64,000 bases of DNA from assembly GCA_965216155.1 (NCBI GenBank), contig CBDCFD010000007.1, positions 1,240,001-1,304,000 on the forward strand, in the 5' to 3' direction. The notes beneath the pieces were generated by a model, which saw only the letters and a program-made list of their open reading frames with translations, searched no databases and had not been told where the DNA came from. Made by a program: the position numbers and the translations under genes. Positions 43,122 through 51,718 of the stretch are shown here, piece after piece (the stretch's first letter is position 1; each line of letters starts with the position of its first letter). The DNA is from CATOSP01 sp965216155. Its GTDB lineage: Bacteria > Chloroflexota > Dehalococcoidia > Lucifugimonadales > UBA3495.

Positions 43122-43327
43122 ACTACCGTGAACTCACCCGCAAATTGAAGCGGTTAGGCTGTGAATACGACCGGCAGGGTTCAGGGTCTCACGAGATTTG
43201 GATCAATGTCAGCACGGATGAAACTACCGCAATTCCTAATTGGAGAGCTAGAGACCTGAAGCCTGGAACCATAGCTGCAATACTGCGCGGCCTGGGGATA
43301 TCTCGGGAGGACTTCGAGCGGGCATAA
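43118..43327 (+). CDS. HicA-like mRNA interferase toxin
   Basis: This 69-residue protein has the dsRBD-like HicA fold: ELTRKLKRLGCEYDRQGSGS with the catalytic His in GSHEIW, and KPGTIAAILRGLGISREDFE at the end. It would cleave mRNA when free of the antitoxin. The gene order here is antitoxin first, toxin second. Confidence 0.88.
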   Translation: MNYRELTRKLKRLGCEYDRQGSGSHEIWINVSTDETTAIPNWRARDLKPGTIAAILRGLGISREDFERA

Positions 43328-43372
43328 TGGCCGGGCCGAGACCATATTCTAACAAAGACGAGGACCACCGAC

Positions 43373-44548
43373 ATGCAATTCTCCAGCCGTCTGGGCAAAC
43401 TGGCCCCCTACCCCTTCGTGGAAATCTCTCGGATCATCGCCGCCAAGCGGGCCGCGGGGGCCGACGTGGTTACCTTCGGAATCGGTGACCCCGATATTCC
43501 AACCCCACAGCCTATCATCGACCGGCTCCTGGCTGCTTCTCAGGACCCGCCCAACCACCGGTACCCCGAAACCGACGGCCTGCCTGAAATGCGGAGGGCC
43601 ATTGCCCATTGGTACGAAAACCGCTTTGGTGTCACACTGGACCCGGACACCGAAGTACTCCCCCTCATCGGGGCCAAGGAGGGTATCGGCCACGCCGCCT
43701 TTTGCTTCCTGGATCCTGGGGACCTGGCCCTGGTGCCCGACCCGGCCTACCCCGTGTACGGCGTGGGGACCATGTTCGCGGGCGCGGAAAGCCACATCAT
43801 GCCCCTGTACGAAAGGAACGGCTGGCTTCCCGAACTGGACGCAATTCCTTCCGACGCGGCGCGGGCGGCCAAGTTGATGTGGCTGAATTACCCCAACAAT
43901 CCCACCAGCGCCACCGCAACCCAGGAGGACTTCTCATCGGCTATCAGCTTCTGCCGCGAGAACGACATCGCATTGCTGCACGATGCGGCCTATAGCGAGG
44001 TCGGGTACGACGGCTACAAGCCTGGTAGCTTTCTTCAGGTGGACGGGGCGAAGGACATAGGACTGGAATTCCACTCCCTCTCCAAAACATACAACATGAC
44101 GGGCTGGCGCATCGGCATGGCCGTGGGCAATGCGGAGATGATCAAGGCACTGTTCCAGATCAAGGCGAACCTCGACTCCGGCATTCCCCAAGCCATCCAG
44201 GAGATGGCCATGGAGGCCCTGACCGGGCCCCAGGCCTGCGTGGACGATAACGTCGTTATCTACCAGAGGCGGCGCGACAGGGTGCTATCGGCCCTGAGCA
44301 CATTGGGATTGGCCGCCGAGACCCCCAGGGCCAGCCTCTACGTGTGGGCCAGGGCGCCCGAGGGCTACACCTCCGCCGAACTCGCGGCACGGCTGCTGGA
44401 AGAGACCGACATTGTAGTCACTCCCGGTTCCAGCTACGGGACTTACGGAGAGGGATATATTCGGCTGTCGCTGACCACCCCCGACGAACAGGTGGAAAAG
44501 GGATGCCAACGCCTGGAGGCTTGGTCCATCCCAACAAAGGGAGGGTAA
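43373..44548 (+). CDS. dapL: LL-Diaminopimelate aminotransferase
   Basis: This 391-residue class I PLP enzyme makes LL-DAP directly from tetrahydrodipicolinate. It has VVTFGIGDPDIPTP at the start, NHRYPETDGLPEMRRAIAHW and WLNYPNNPTSATA. The PLP lysine is in SLSKTYNMTGWRIG. The alternative is a general aspartate-type aminotransferase, but the lysine-pathway neighbour dapF supports DapL. Confidence 0.88.
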   Translation: MQFSSRLGKLAPYPFVEISRIIAAKRAAGADVVTFGIGDPDIPTPQPIIDRLLAASQDPPNHRYPETDGLPEMRRAIAHWYENRFGVTLDPDTEVLPLIGAKEGIGHAAFCFLDPGDLALVPDPAYPVYGVGTMFAGAESHIMPLYERNGWLPELDAIPSDAARAAKLMWLNYPNNPTSATATQEDFSSAISFCRENDIALLHDAAYSEVGYDGYKPGSFLQVDGAKDIGLEFHSLSKTYNMTGWRIGMAVGNAEMIKALFQIKANLDSGIPQAIQEMAMEALTGPQACVDDNVVIYQRRRDRVLSALSTLGLAAETPRASLYVWARAPEGYTSAELAARLLEETDIVVTPGSSYGTYGEGYIRLSLTTPDEQVEKGCQRLEAWSIPTKGG

Positions 44549-44552
44549 CCCC

Positions 44553-45746
44553 ATCGCCAAAAAAATTGTCTCCACGGTCCAGGAACCCGAGCGCGCCATC
44601 CTGGTGGCGGTTGAGCAGAGAAACCGGCCCAACTTGTGGGGTCTGGAAGACAGTCTGAGCGAGTTGGCCTACCTGACCCGGTCCGCCGGAGCGGAGGTGG
44701 TCGGCCAGCTCTCCCAGCGGGCAGAGCGGTTGACCCCCACCTACCTGGGGAAGGGTAAAGTCCAAGAGCTGGTCGATCTGCTAGACGAGCGTGAGGCCGA
44801 AGTCGTGATCTTCGACGACGAGCTGACCCCAACGCAGCAAAGAAACCTGGAAGAAGCCGTCAAGATCAAGGTGATTGACCGGACAGCCCTAATCCTAGAC
44901 GTATTCGGCCGCCACGCCCGCACCTACGAAGGCAAGCTTCAAGTCGAATTGGCCCAGCACCAGTACCTGCTGCCCCGTTTGGTCGGCCAATGGTCCCACC
45001 TGGAGCGTTTGGGAGGCGGCATCGGCACCCGTGGGCCTGGCGAGACCCAGTTGGAGACCGACCGGAGGTTGGTGCGCCGCCGGATACAGCGGATTGAGAA
45101 AGAGTTGGACGGCGTTAAGCGGCGCCGGACTCTCTACATGGACCGGCGTAAGAAGACCAGCATTCCTTCAGCCAGCCTGGTCGGATACACCAATGCCGGC
45201 AAGAGCACCCTGTTCAATGCTCTCAGTGATGCTAAGGTGGAAGCCGCCGACCAGCTTTTCTCCACCCTGGACCCGGTGACCCGGAGGGTCCGGCTCCCGT
45301 CCGGCGCGGAGCTTCTGTTGAGCGACACAGTGGGATTTATCCAGAAGCTCTCACCGATGGTGGTGGCGGCGTTCCGCGCGACATTGGAAGAGATGCAGGA
45401 TACCGATCTTCTGCTGCACGTGATAGACATAACACACCCCCAGGCTTCGGAGCAGGCGGAGGTCGTCGAGAACACCCTGGAGGACCTGGGACTCAGCGAC
45501 AAGCCCCGGCTGTTGGTGGTAAACAAAATGGACCTGCTTCCGGACGGGATCACGGCCCGCGGGGAGATTCCAAGCGAGAACGGTCGCGCGGCCCTCTCGC
45601 TTCCCACCGGGGGGCCAAATCCCAGCGTTTTCGTTTCAGCGGCCAAGGGTTGGAACCTGGATGGGCTGCTGGAGGAGATTGAAGCCCAGTTGATGTTAAT
45701 TGAGGGGCCAATGATGGTTGTGGCCGAAACTCGCTCCGGAATATGA
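44553..45746 (+). CDS. hflX: GTPase HflX, with no standard start codon
   Basis: This GTPase of about 397 residues binds ribosomes and acts in stress rescue. The N-terminal HflX domain has LSQRAERLTPTYLGKGKVQE and ends in GPGETQLETDRR. The G domain has G1 GYTNAGKSTLFNAL, G3 DTVGFIQKL and G4 NKMDLL. Translation homologous to the family's MAKKI...EEPERAILVAVE start begins at 44553, but the codon there is ATC, eight bases after GGAGG. No ATG, GTG or TTG occurs between the in-frame stop at 44472 and a GTG at 44604. Either ATC or ATT (44565) is used, a truncated GTG form is made, or the base is wrong. Confidence 0.9.
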   Translation: MAKKIVSTVQEPERAILVAVEQRNRPNLWGLEDSLSELAYLTRSAGAEVVGQLSQRAERLTPTYLGKGKVQELVDLLDEREAEVVIFDDELTPTQQRNLEEAVKIKVIDRTALILDVFGRHARTYEGKLQVELAQHQYLLPRLVGQWSHLERLGGGIGTRGPGETQLETDRRLVRRRIQRIEKELDGVKRRRTLYMDRRKKTSIPSASLVGYTNAGKSTLFNALSDAKVEAADQLFSTLDPVTRRVRLPSGAELLLSDTVGFIQKLSPMVVAAFRATLEEMQDTDLLLHVIDITHPQASEQAEVVENTLEDLGLSDKPRLLVVNKMDLLPDGITARGEIPSENGRAALSLPTGGPNPSVFVSAAKGWNLDGLLEEIEAQLMLIEGPMMVVAETRSGI

Positions 45747-45995
45747 GGGATTCCCGGCCGGACTTTTTCTCACAGACGTTGGTTCGCACAAGATATGTTA
45801 TGTAATTTCGGGAGGCGGTTTTTGTGCGGTTGACATAATCACGGCATATACGGGCACGGCAACAGACCCTTCTGGAAACGCTCGCTGAAGCATTCCTGAA
45901 ACCCCTGAAAAAGTCCGCGACCCGGCCACAGAGTCGGCTCAGCCCGAAAAAACGCCTCTACGGGGCTCTCAGAGCTTCGCCCCATTCTGGCAGGG

Positions 45996-46024
45996 TTGCA
46001 CCGGAGAAATCCCCTCCCTATAAT
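45996..46024 (+). promoter_or_regulatory. Sigma-70-type promoter for the tRNA genes
   Basis: TTGCAC at 45996-46001 and a perfect TATAAT at 46019-46024 are 17 bases apart. tRNA-Val starts 21 bases downstream, so transcription begins just before it. The stretch from 45747 to 45995 holds no other recognised feature. Confidence 0.8.
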
Positions 46025-46044
46025 TGGACGAGTTCCAGGGTGCA

Positions 46045-46120
46045 GGGCGGTTAGCTCAGTGGTTAGAGCGCCTCGTTCACACCGAGGAGGCCGGAGGTTC
46101 AAATCCTCCATCGCCCACCA
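46045..46120 (+). tRNA. tRNA-Val (anticodon CAC)
   Basis: The 76-nt gene folds as a standard cloverleaf. The acceptor GGGCGGT pairs with ATCGCCC, and the anticodon stem CCTCG/CGAGG encloses TTCACAC, so the anticodon is CAC. The T arm has GGTTCAAATCC. The 3' CCA is encoded. Confidence 0.96.
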
Positions 46121-46162
46121 TAGAGTGCCGGACAGGCGCCCTCCCCGGGGACGCGGAATGCT

Positions 46163-46248
46163 GCCGAGGTGGCGAAATGGCAGACGCGCTGCGTTCAGGG
46201 CGCAGTGTCCTTACGGACGTGTGGGTTCAACTCCCGCCCTCGGCACCA
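46163..46248 (+). tRNA. tRNA-Leu (anticodon CAG)
   Basis: The 86-nt gene has a long variable arm (GTGTCCTTACGGACGT) as expected for leucine. The acceptor GCCGAGG pairs with CCTCGGC, and the anticodon stem CTGCG/CGCAG encloses TTCAGGG. The 3' CCA is encoded. Confidence 0.96.
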
Positions 46249-46325
46249 AGCAAGGTCCAGACTCCGGTGGCCCGGCCCGCGTTGGGGACCGCATTATAGC
46301 GGGTTATCGCCGGCCACCAGATCGC

Positions 46326-46401
46326 GCGCTTGTAGCTCAGTGGATAGAGCGCTGCCCTGCGGAGGCAGAGGCCGTGGGTTCGAGTCCCGCCAAGCGCGCC
46401 A
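46326..46401 (+). tRNA. tRNA-Arg (anticodon GCG)
   Basis: The 76-nt gene has acceptor GCGCTTG paired with CAAGCGC. The anticodon stem CTGCC/GGCAG encloses CTGCGGA, which places GCG at positions 34-36. Most bacteria read CGN codons with an ACG (inosine) tRNA, so a GCG form is unusual. The 3' CCA is encoded. Confidence 0.92.
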
Positions 46402-46506
46402 TTACCTAGCCAGTCCTCCGGTTGGCCTACGCCATCGTTCGTCTTCCCCACCGGCCCTCTATCGGGTTGTCATCGCCCTAATGCGACCACAGGACGCTCG
46501 AACTCA

Positions 46507-46541
46507 ATAAAAAAGACCCTCTCCCGCCGGGAGAGGGTCTT
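46507..46541 (-). terminator. Intrinsic terminator of the VOC-protein gene
   Basis: On the minus strand GACCCTCTCCC-GGC-GGGAGAGGGTC is followed by TTTTTTATT. It ends the minus-strand gene; the same hairpin may also help end the tRNA transcript on the plus strand. Confidence 0.9.
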
Positions 46542-46586
46542 AGGGACGTTTGCAGTGGCAAGATGCCACCGTAATGGTATTCCCGG

Positions 46587-47030
46587 CTAGTAGTGCCGGA
46601 GTTCGACCACGTTGTCGTCCGGATCGTACACGTAGAGGGAAATGCCATCGCCGTGGGACCCCCAGCGCTTGCCGGGTCCAGCCTGAATGTCCACACCCAG
46701 GGCCTCAAAGTCCGCTTTTAGCTGGTCCATGTCCGTCTGCTCAATGACCATGCAAAAGTGGTCCTGGTTCTTTGCGTCGTCCCTTCCGGCGGGAATCTGG
46801 TCCGAGGCGAAGAAGTCGATGATAGTGTCGTCGTTTAGCCTGGCCGATGGGAAGCGCACCTCTCCGGCCTGCCACTGCTCCACACGCTCGGCCTTGAGGC
46901 CCAGGACATCGGTGTAGAACCGCAGCGTAGTCTCGACGTCCTTGACTCTCAGGACAATATGGTCCATTTCGGTGATCTTGACCAATGGTTTGGACTGGAC
47001 CGAAGTATCTTGACCGGTCTGAGTCGCCAT
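46587..47030 (-). CDS. VOC-superfamily (glyoxalase/dioxygenase-like) protein
   Basis: This 147-residue protein has two beta-alpha-beta-beta-beta repeats. Likely metal ligands are His in EMDHIVLRVKD, His in NQDHFCMVIEQ and Glu in DNVVELRHY at the end. The terminal DPDDNVVELR is a family hallmark. The substrate is unknown. A strong terminator follows. Confidence 0.88.
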   Translation of the reverse strand: MATQTGQDTSVQSKPLVKITEMDHIVLRVKDVETTLRFYTDVLGLKAERVEQWQAGEVRFPSARLNDDTIIDFFASDQIPAGRDDAKNQDHFCMVIEQTDMDQLKADFEALGVDIQAGPGKRWGSHGDGISLYVYDPDDNVVELRHY

Positions 47031-47140
47031 CTGATTCCTCCTACAGGAGCGTTATGTCAATCGGGTCCCGGTTGGTCCGGTATTGCTCCGGTAATCGTAC
47101 TTGCGCAGCCTGGCAGGGTCAATCCCAAGGTCAGTGGACA

Positions 47141-48196
47141 CTAACCACTCGTGCGCTTCAGGCCGTCCAGTGTGGGGGTAGGAGAGGGGTCTACACCTCG
47201 GAGCATCGCCAGGTAGTAGCTGACGTAATCGCCGAGAACGAGCATGTCGAGAAGCTGTGCCAGAGGTCCCGCGTCGCACCCCGGAATTACCAGGTGTGCG
47301 GCCCCCTTGGAACGAAGCAGCTTTTCCAGAGCAAGGTAACGGCCCCGTGTGGGGTCATCCACTCCGTTGGGCCGCAGCAGGAGAGTCATGGGTTGGTGAC
47401 TACGGTCCGGCCAGCAGCCGATTGCTTCTACCGAATTGTGCAGCAGTTCGGGGAACATCTCACAGATAGCCCAGACTTTCGCGTTCTCGTTGAATTGGGA
47501 CTTCCACCGCCGGGCCACTCCGCGGAATATACCTCCACCGCAGACCAGAGGAAGATGGTCCAGCAACTCAGTGGCCAGTCGTTTGGCAGAGTTGTCTGCG
47601 GTTGGAATACCGGGCGAAAGCGACATGGTGCGGGAGGTTAACGTGTTAGCGGTAGCTTCGACGTCCGAGTCCAACGTACTCAAGAGTCCGAGGCGGCCGA
47701 GGACTCCAAGAAGAAGGGTGAAGTTGTAGACTGCGGCGTTCCGTGGTTCCCCCTCAGCATCCACCGGCAGGTTGAGGACGCCCCGGTCCGCCGCTTCCCT
47801 GGCAAGCACACCCCCTCCCGTCACGGCGACTACCTGCGCCCCTAGGTCCAATCCATGCTGGAACATGGCAAGGGTCTCTTGAGTATTCCCTGAGTAGCTG
47901 CAGGCGATCATCAAGGTCCGTTGGTTGAGAGAGAAGGGCATCCCGAACTCGCGCACTACTGTGACAGGCAAGCAACCCTGAATAGACGCCAGGTCGGCGA
48001 CCAAATCACCCGCGATTGCCGACCCACCCATTCCGGCAATCACCAAGTGTTCGTACGGCCCATTCAATCCGGGGAGCGGCGTCGACGAAGCCTGCCGCCA
48101 ACCCGCAAGACATTGGCGCGGTACATCGGATAACCGGCTAGCCATCCCGGACGGGTCGAGGGCGCGGTATATCTGAGGGTCATCCAGGTAGGGCAA
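47141..48196 (-). CDS. Bifunctional phosphoglucose/phosphomannose isomerase
   Basis: This 351-residue protein has two SIS domains. The first has VIAGMGGSAIAGDLVADL and CSYSGNTQETLAM. The second domain contains NENAKVWAICEMFPELLHNS, including the Glu and the ELxHN motif typical of this archaeal-type family. It starts with TTG at 48196 after GGGAGG. It would link fructose-6-phosphate with glucose- and mannose-6-phosphate. Confidence 0.88.
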   Translation of the reverse strand: MPYLDDPQIYRALDPSGMASRLSDVPRQCLAGWRQASSTPLPGLNGPYEHLVIAGMGGSAIAGDLVADLASIQGCLPVTVVREFGMPFSLNQRTLMIACSYSGNTQETLAMFQHGLDLGAQVVAVTGGGVLAREAADRGVLNLPVDAEGEPRNAAVYNFTLLLGVLGRLGLLSTLDSDVEATANTLTSRTMSLSPGIPTADNSAKRLATELLDHLPLVCGGGIFRGVARRWKSQFNENAKVWAICEMFPELLHNSVEAIGCWPDRSHQPMTLLLRPNGVDDPTRGRYLALEKLLRSKGAAHLVIPGCDAGPLAQLLDMLVLGDYVSYYLAMLRGVDPSPTPTLDGLKRTSG

Positions 48197-48224
48197 TTCG
48201 CCTCCCGGACTGGGGGTTTTCCCA

Positions 48225-48402
48225 GTGGACAGTGGACAGTGAACAGTGAACAGTGAACAGTAGCCAGTGGCCGCTAACCACTATACACTGGCCACTAACC
48301 ACTAACCACTAACCACTAGCCACTAACCACTAACCACTATACCACTAACCACTAACCACTAACCACTAACCACTAACCACTAACCACTAACCACTAACCA
48401 CT
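48225..48402. repeat. Heptamer minisatellite with two opposed arms
   Basis: The left arm (about 48225-48270) is made of CAGTGGA/CAGTGAA units. The right arm (about 48275-48402) is made of some 17 AACCACT units with a few variants. AACCACT read on the other strand is AGTGGTT, close to the left unit, so the arms are inverted relative to each other. The array separates the isomerase from the S41 peptidase and contains no gene. Confidence 0.95.
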
Positions 48403-48436
48403 GGCACCGGCCCGAGAGAAGCCCAGGAGAATACCA

Positions 48437-49633
48437 GTGACCACGCATAGATTCATATGGTCCATGCTTTCTGCCCTGCTGATCGTGGCGCTGACCACTG
48501 GCTGCGGAATACAGCAGATGGCGGGACCCAGCGATACGGAACGAACTCAGCAACCTACTCAGCAAGAAGCCGCTGATCAATTCAGCCGCGTCACTGAAGT
48601 GTGGGAACTTCTGGAAGCGGAACACATCAAAGGCGATTCACTGGACGCCAAGACGTTAAGCGACGGCGCGATCCGGGGTATGCTAGAAGCCTTGGATGAC
48701 CCATACGCCTCCTACCTGGACTCCCGTCAATTTGAGATTGCGAATCAGGACCTCAAAGGGTATTTTGAGGGCATCGGCGCGGAGGTTGGGCTAAGGGACG
48801 GTAAGGTAACGATCCTGGCTCCCCTTCCCGGCACGCCGGCGGAGCGTGCCGGTATCCGCCCAGGAGACGTCATCCTCGAGATCGAAGGGGAGAGCGCCGA
48901 GAACATCAGCCTGCTGGAAGCAGTTAACAAGATCCGAGGACAGAAGGGCACCCAGGTAACTCTGCTCGTTCTCCATCTCGGGGACCCCAAACCGGTCCCG
49001 ATAGTGGTCACTCGGGGTGTCATCCCACTGGTTTCGGTACGGCTTAATATGCGTGAAGACCGCATCGGGCATATTAGATTGTCCGCGTTTTCCGCCAGCA
49101 CCAAGAGAGAACTCCTGGAATCACTGGAGAGTTTTGAGGATTCCCGCGGCTCGGGCTTGGTGATGGACCTCCGGGACAACCCCGGCGGCCTCCTCACGTC
49201 AGTGGTGGACGTCACCAGCCAATTCCTGGATGACGGGCTGGTCCTGTACCAAATAGATGCCCATGGCAAGAGGACGGATTGGGAGGTGAAGCCGCGCGGC
49301 GAGGCCAAGGACATCCCGGTGGTGGTCCTGGTCAACCAATTTAGCGCCAGTGCAAGTGAGGTCTTCGCCGGGGCGCTCATGGACCACCAGAGAGCCAAGA
49401 TAATCGGTATCAAGACCTTCGGAAAGGGCAGCGTCAACAACCTCTGGCCCCTGAACGACGGCTCGGGCATCAACTTCACGGTAGCAAACTGGTATACTCC
49501 AAATGGGTCCCTAATCGAGGGCGAGGGTATCTTCCCCGACGTCCCATTGGACCCGGTTGAAGACAGCGCCACAGACGTTCATCTAGACAGGGCGATCCAA
49601 GTCTTGCAGGCTCAAATAGCCCAGGGCAGCTAG
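48437..49633 (+). CDS. C-terminal processing peptidase (S41 family) lipoprotein
   Basis: This 398-residue protein has a lipoprotein signal (LLIVALTTGC), a PDZ domain (GAEVGLRDGKVTILAPLPGT, RPGDVILEIEGE) and a tail-specific protease domain. MDLRDNPGGLL precedes the catalytic Ser in NQFSASASEVFAGAL, and the Lys is in KTFGKGSVNN. It would trim exported proteins. It starts just after the heptamer array, which may influence its expression. smpB follows three bases later. Confidence 0.92.
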   Translation: MTTHRFIWSMLSALLIVALTTGCGIQQMAGPSDTERTQQPTQQEAADQFSRVTEVWELLEAEHIKGDSLDAKTLSDGAIRGMLEALDDPYASYLDSRQFEIANQDLKGYFEGIGAEVGLRDGKVTILAPLPGTPAERAGIRPGDVILEIEGESAENISLLEAVNKIRGQKGTQVTLLVLHLGDPKPVPIVVTRGVIPLVSVRLNMREDRIGHIRLSAFSASTKRELLESLESFEDSRGSGLVMDLRDNPGGLLTSVVDVTSQFLDDGLVLYQIDAHGKRTDWEVKPRGEAKDIPVVVLVNQFSASASEVFAGALMDHQRAKIIGIKTFGKGSVNNLWPLNDGSGINFTVANWYTPNGSLIEGEGIFPDVPLDPVEDSATDVHLDRAIQVLQAQIAQGS

Positions 49634-49636
49634 AAA

Positions 49637-50119
49637 ATGGCCAAGAAAAAGTCATCAAAAGCGGCAAACCACAACCCGGCCCTGGCGACCAATCGCAGGG
49701 CCTTCTACAACTATGAGATCCTGGACCGGTACGAGGCTGGCCTGGTCTTGACCGGGACGGAGATCAAGTCCATCCGCGCGGGACGCGCCGATCTCAGCGA
49801 CTCTTACGCGCGGCCCCAGGATGGTGAGATGTGGTTGGTCAACGCCTATATCGCCCCTTACGGGCCGGCCAGCCAGTTCAACCACGATCCCAGGCGGCCG
49901 CGCAAGCTCTTGTTGCACCGCGACGAGATCGACCAGATGACGGCGATGGTCAGCGAAAAGGGATTGACCATAGTGGCCCTCCGCTTGATGATAAAGCACC
50001 ACGTGGCCAAGGTGGAGTTGGGACTGGCGCGAGGCAAACGGCAGTACGACAAACGACAGGCCATCATCAGCCGGGAGCTGGACATGGAAGCCCGCCGGGC
50101 TGTGGGCACAGTCAGATAA
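49637..50119 (+). CDS. smpB: SsrA-binding protein SmpB
   Basis: This 160-residue partner of tmRNA rescues stalled ribosomes. It has NRRAFYNYEILDRYEAGLVL, GTEIKSIRAGRADLSDSYA and the RNA-binding C-terminal segment GLARGKRQYDKRQA. The ssrA gene is not seen nearby. Confidence 0.95.
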   Translation: MAKKKSSKAANHNPALATNRRAFYNYEILDRYEAGLVLTGTEIKSIRAGRADLSDSYARPQDGEMWLVNAYIAPYGPASQFNHDPRRPRKLLLHRDEIDQMTAMVSEKGLTIVALRLMIKHHVAKVELGLARGKRQYDKRQAIISRELDMEARRAVGTVR

Positions 50120-50138
50120 CAACATCAAGGGGAACGGT

Positions 50139-50645
50139 TTGATAAGGAGCCTTGGGGATAAGACGCCCAGAGTTGCCGACACCGCATGGATCAGCGAATT
50201 CGCCTACGTAGTGGGCGATGTGGAAATCGGAGAATACTGCAGCATTTGGCCCGGGGTTACGATCCGCGGCGACGGCGAAGGCCCCGTCTCCCTGGGTGAT
50301 TATGTAAACGTCCAGGAAGGCTCGGTGGTTCACGGCTCCAACATGTTCATCGAAGACTACGTGACCGTCGGCCATTGTGTGGTGGTCCATTGCGACCGGG
50401 TGGGCGAAGGGTCCCTGTTGGGGAACAACTGCACGGTATTGACCGACGTGACCCTGGGCAAGCAGTGCCTGATCGCGGCCAACTCCGTCGTCCTCTCCGG
50501 AAGCAAGGTCCCTGACCGTTCCTTTGTTACAGGTGTACCAGGCGACGTGAAGAGAGAGATTTCAGACCGGCAGGCCGAGGCGATGCGCCACACCGCAGAG
50601 GAGCTTGTAGACCGGGCAAAGGTGTTCCGGGAGAGCGGTCTCTAG
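50139..50645 (+). CDS. Gamma-class carbonic anhydrase-like hexapeptide protein
   Basis: This 168-residue protein folds as a left-handed beta helix: ISEFAYVVGDVEIGEYCSIW, then GSVVHGSNMFIEDYVTVGHC and GSLLGNNCTVLTDVTLG. The metal-binding histidines fit the His in VVHGS and two in GHCVVVH. Related proteins (YrdA, PaaY) have thioesterase or anhydrase activity. The start codon is TTG. Confidence 0.9.
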   Translation: MIRSLGDKTPRVADTAWISEFAYVVGDVEIGEYCSIWPGVTIRGDGEGPVSLGDYVNVQEGSVVHGSNMFIEDYVTVGHCVVVHCDRVGEGSLLGNNCTVLTDVTLGKQCLIAANSVVLSGSKVPDRSFVTGVPGDVKREISDRQAEAMRHTAEELVDRAKVFRESGL

Positions 50646-50691
50646 AACTCCGAGCGCTTAGCCCTCTCGAGGCGCAGATCAGGGGTAGTTG

Positions 50692-51627
50692 TCAGCCCAA
50701 CCGCTCCGCCACCGGCAATACCCTGTCCGCCAGATGCTCCATTACCTCTACAGTCTGGTCCACGCCGTCGGCTCGGAAGTCATAGGTCAACTGGTCGATT
50801 CCCAGTTCACGGCAGTAGTAGACATCGTCCAGCACTTCCTGGGTCGTGCCGATCATCGCCCCTCCAGTGCGCACCCCTCCCCTCTCCCCGATCCCGATGT
50901 CGGTAAAGTGCAAACTCCGCTTTAGTGATATGGTGATAGATCCCGGGTCTCGACCGCTGCGCTCCGCCTCCTGGCGCAAGTAGGGCAGATGCTGGGCCAC
51001 GAAGTCCGGGGTCTGGCGCGTCGTATGCCAGCAGTCGCCATAGCGGACCGTCCGCCGCAGCGCCCGGCGTGTATGGCCTCCCACCCAAATCGGAAGTGGG
51101 TCCTGGACGGGCTTGGGATAGAAGCTAATCCCGTCGAACTGGTAATACTTGCCGTGGTATTCCGGCTCGGCCTCCGTCCACAGCACCCTAAACATCTCCA
51201 GGAACTCGTCGCTCATCGGACCTCGGTCCGCATAGGGAACTCCGAGGGTGTCGAACTCCTTCTCCAGCCAGCCCACTCCCACACCGCAGATCATCCTGCC
51301 GTTGGTCAGGACATCCAGGGACGCGAACATCTTGGCCTGCACCACCGGGTTGCGGTAGGGCAGGATGATAACCGTGCTGCCCAGTTTGATGACCTCGGTG
51401 CAGGCGGATACGTATCCCAGGAGAGTCATCGTCTCCAGGAAAGGGTCTTCCGCGGGTCTCGCGAAGGAGCCGTCGGCGGTGTAAGGGTACTGGTTGGTGC
51501 CAGCGGTGGGAAGAACCACGTGGTCACCGGCAAGCACCGATTCGAAGCCCAGAGACTCGGCCCGTTGAACGAACCGCTTGAGGCTTTCTCCGCTCAGCAG
51601 GTTGGGAATACTGAGGCCGATCTGCAT
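50692..51627 (-). CDS. LLM-class F420-dependent oxidoreductase
   Basis: This 311-residue TIM-barrel protein has the luciferase-like core: GLSIPNLLSGESLKRFVQRA, LGSTVIILPYRNPVVQAKMF, GVGVGWLEKEFDTLG and PIWVGGHTRRAL. The subgroup usually uses F420 rather than FMN, but this is not decided by the sequence. GGAG precedes the ATG. Confidence 0.9.
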   Translation of the reverse strand: MQIGLSIPNLLSGESLKRFVQRAESLGFESVLAGDHVVLPTAGTNQYPYTADGSFARPAEDPFLETMTLLGYVSACTEVIKLGSTVIILPYRNPVVQAKMFASLDVLTNGRMICGVGVGWLEKEFDTLGVPYADRGPMSDEFLEMFRVLWTEAEPEYHGKYYQFDGISFYPKPVQDPLPIWVGGHTRRALRRTVRYGDCWHTTRQTPDFVAQHLPYLRQEAERSGRDPGSITISLKRSLHFTDIGIGERGGVRTGGAMIGTTQEVLDDVYYCRELGIDQLTYDFRADGVDQTVEVMEHLADRVLPVAERLG

Positions 51628-51718
51628 ATTTGGCTCCTTTCATCCTGGGCGGGGTGGGAGGACTGCCAGGGAAGTATATCCTCAGCCCACCGGAGTGGTC
51701 AAAAGCGCCGGGCCGCGC

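Noticed and set aside
45839..46111. Minus-strand reading across the tRNA-Val gene
   Set aside because: It reads antisense through a tRNA and shows the familiar false protein (LNLRPPRCERGALTTELTAL) seen over such genes.
48225..48402. Possible CRISPR array
   Set aside because: The repeats are 7 bp with no spacers and no cas genes are near, so it is a minisatellite.
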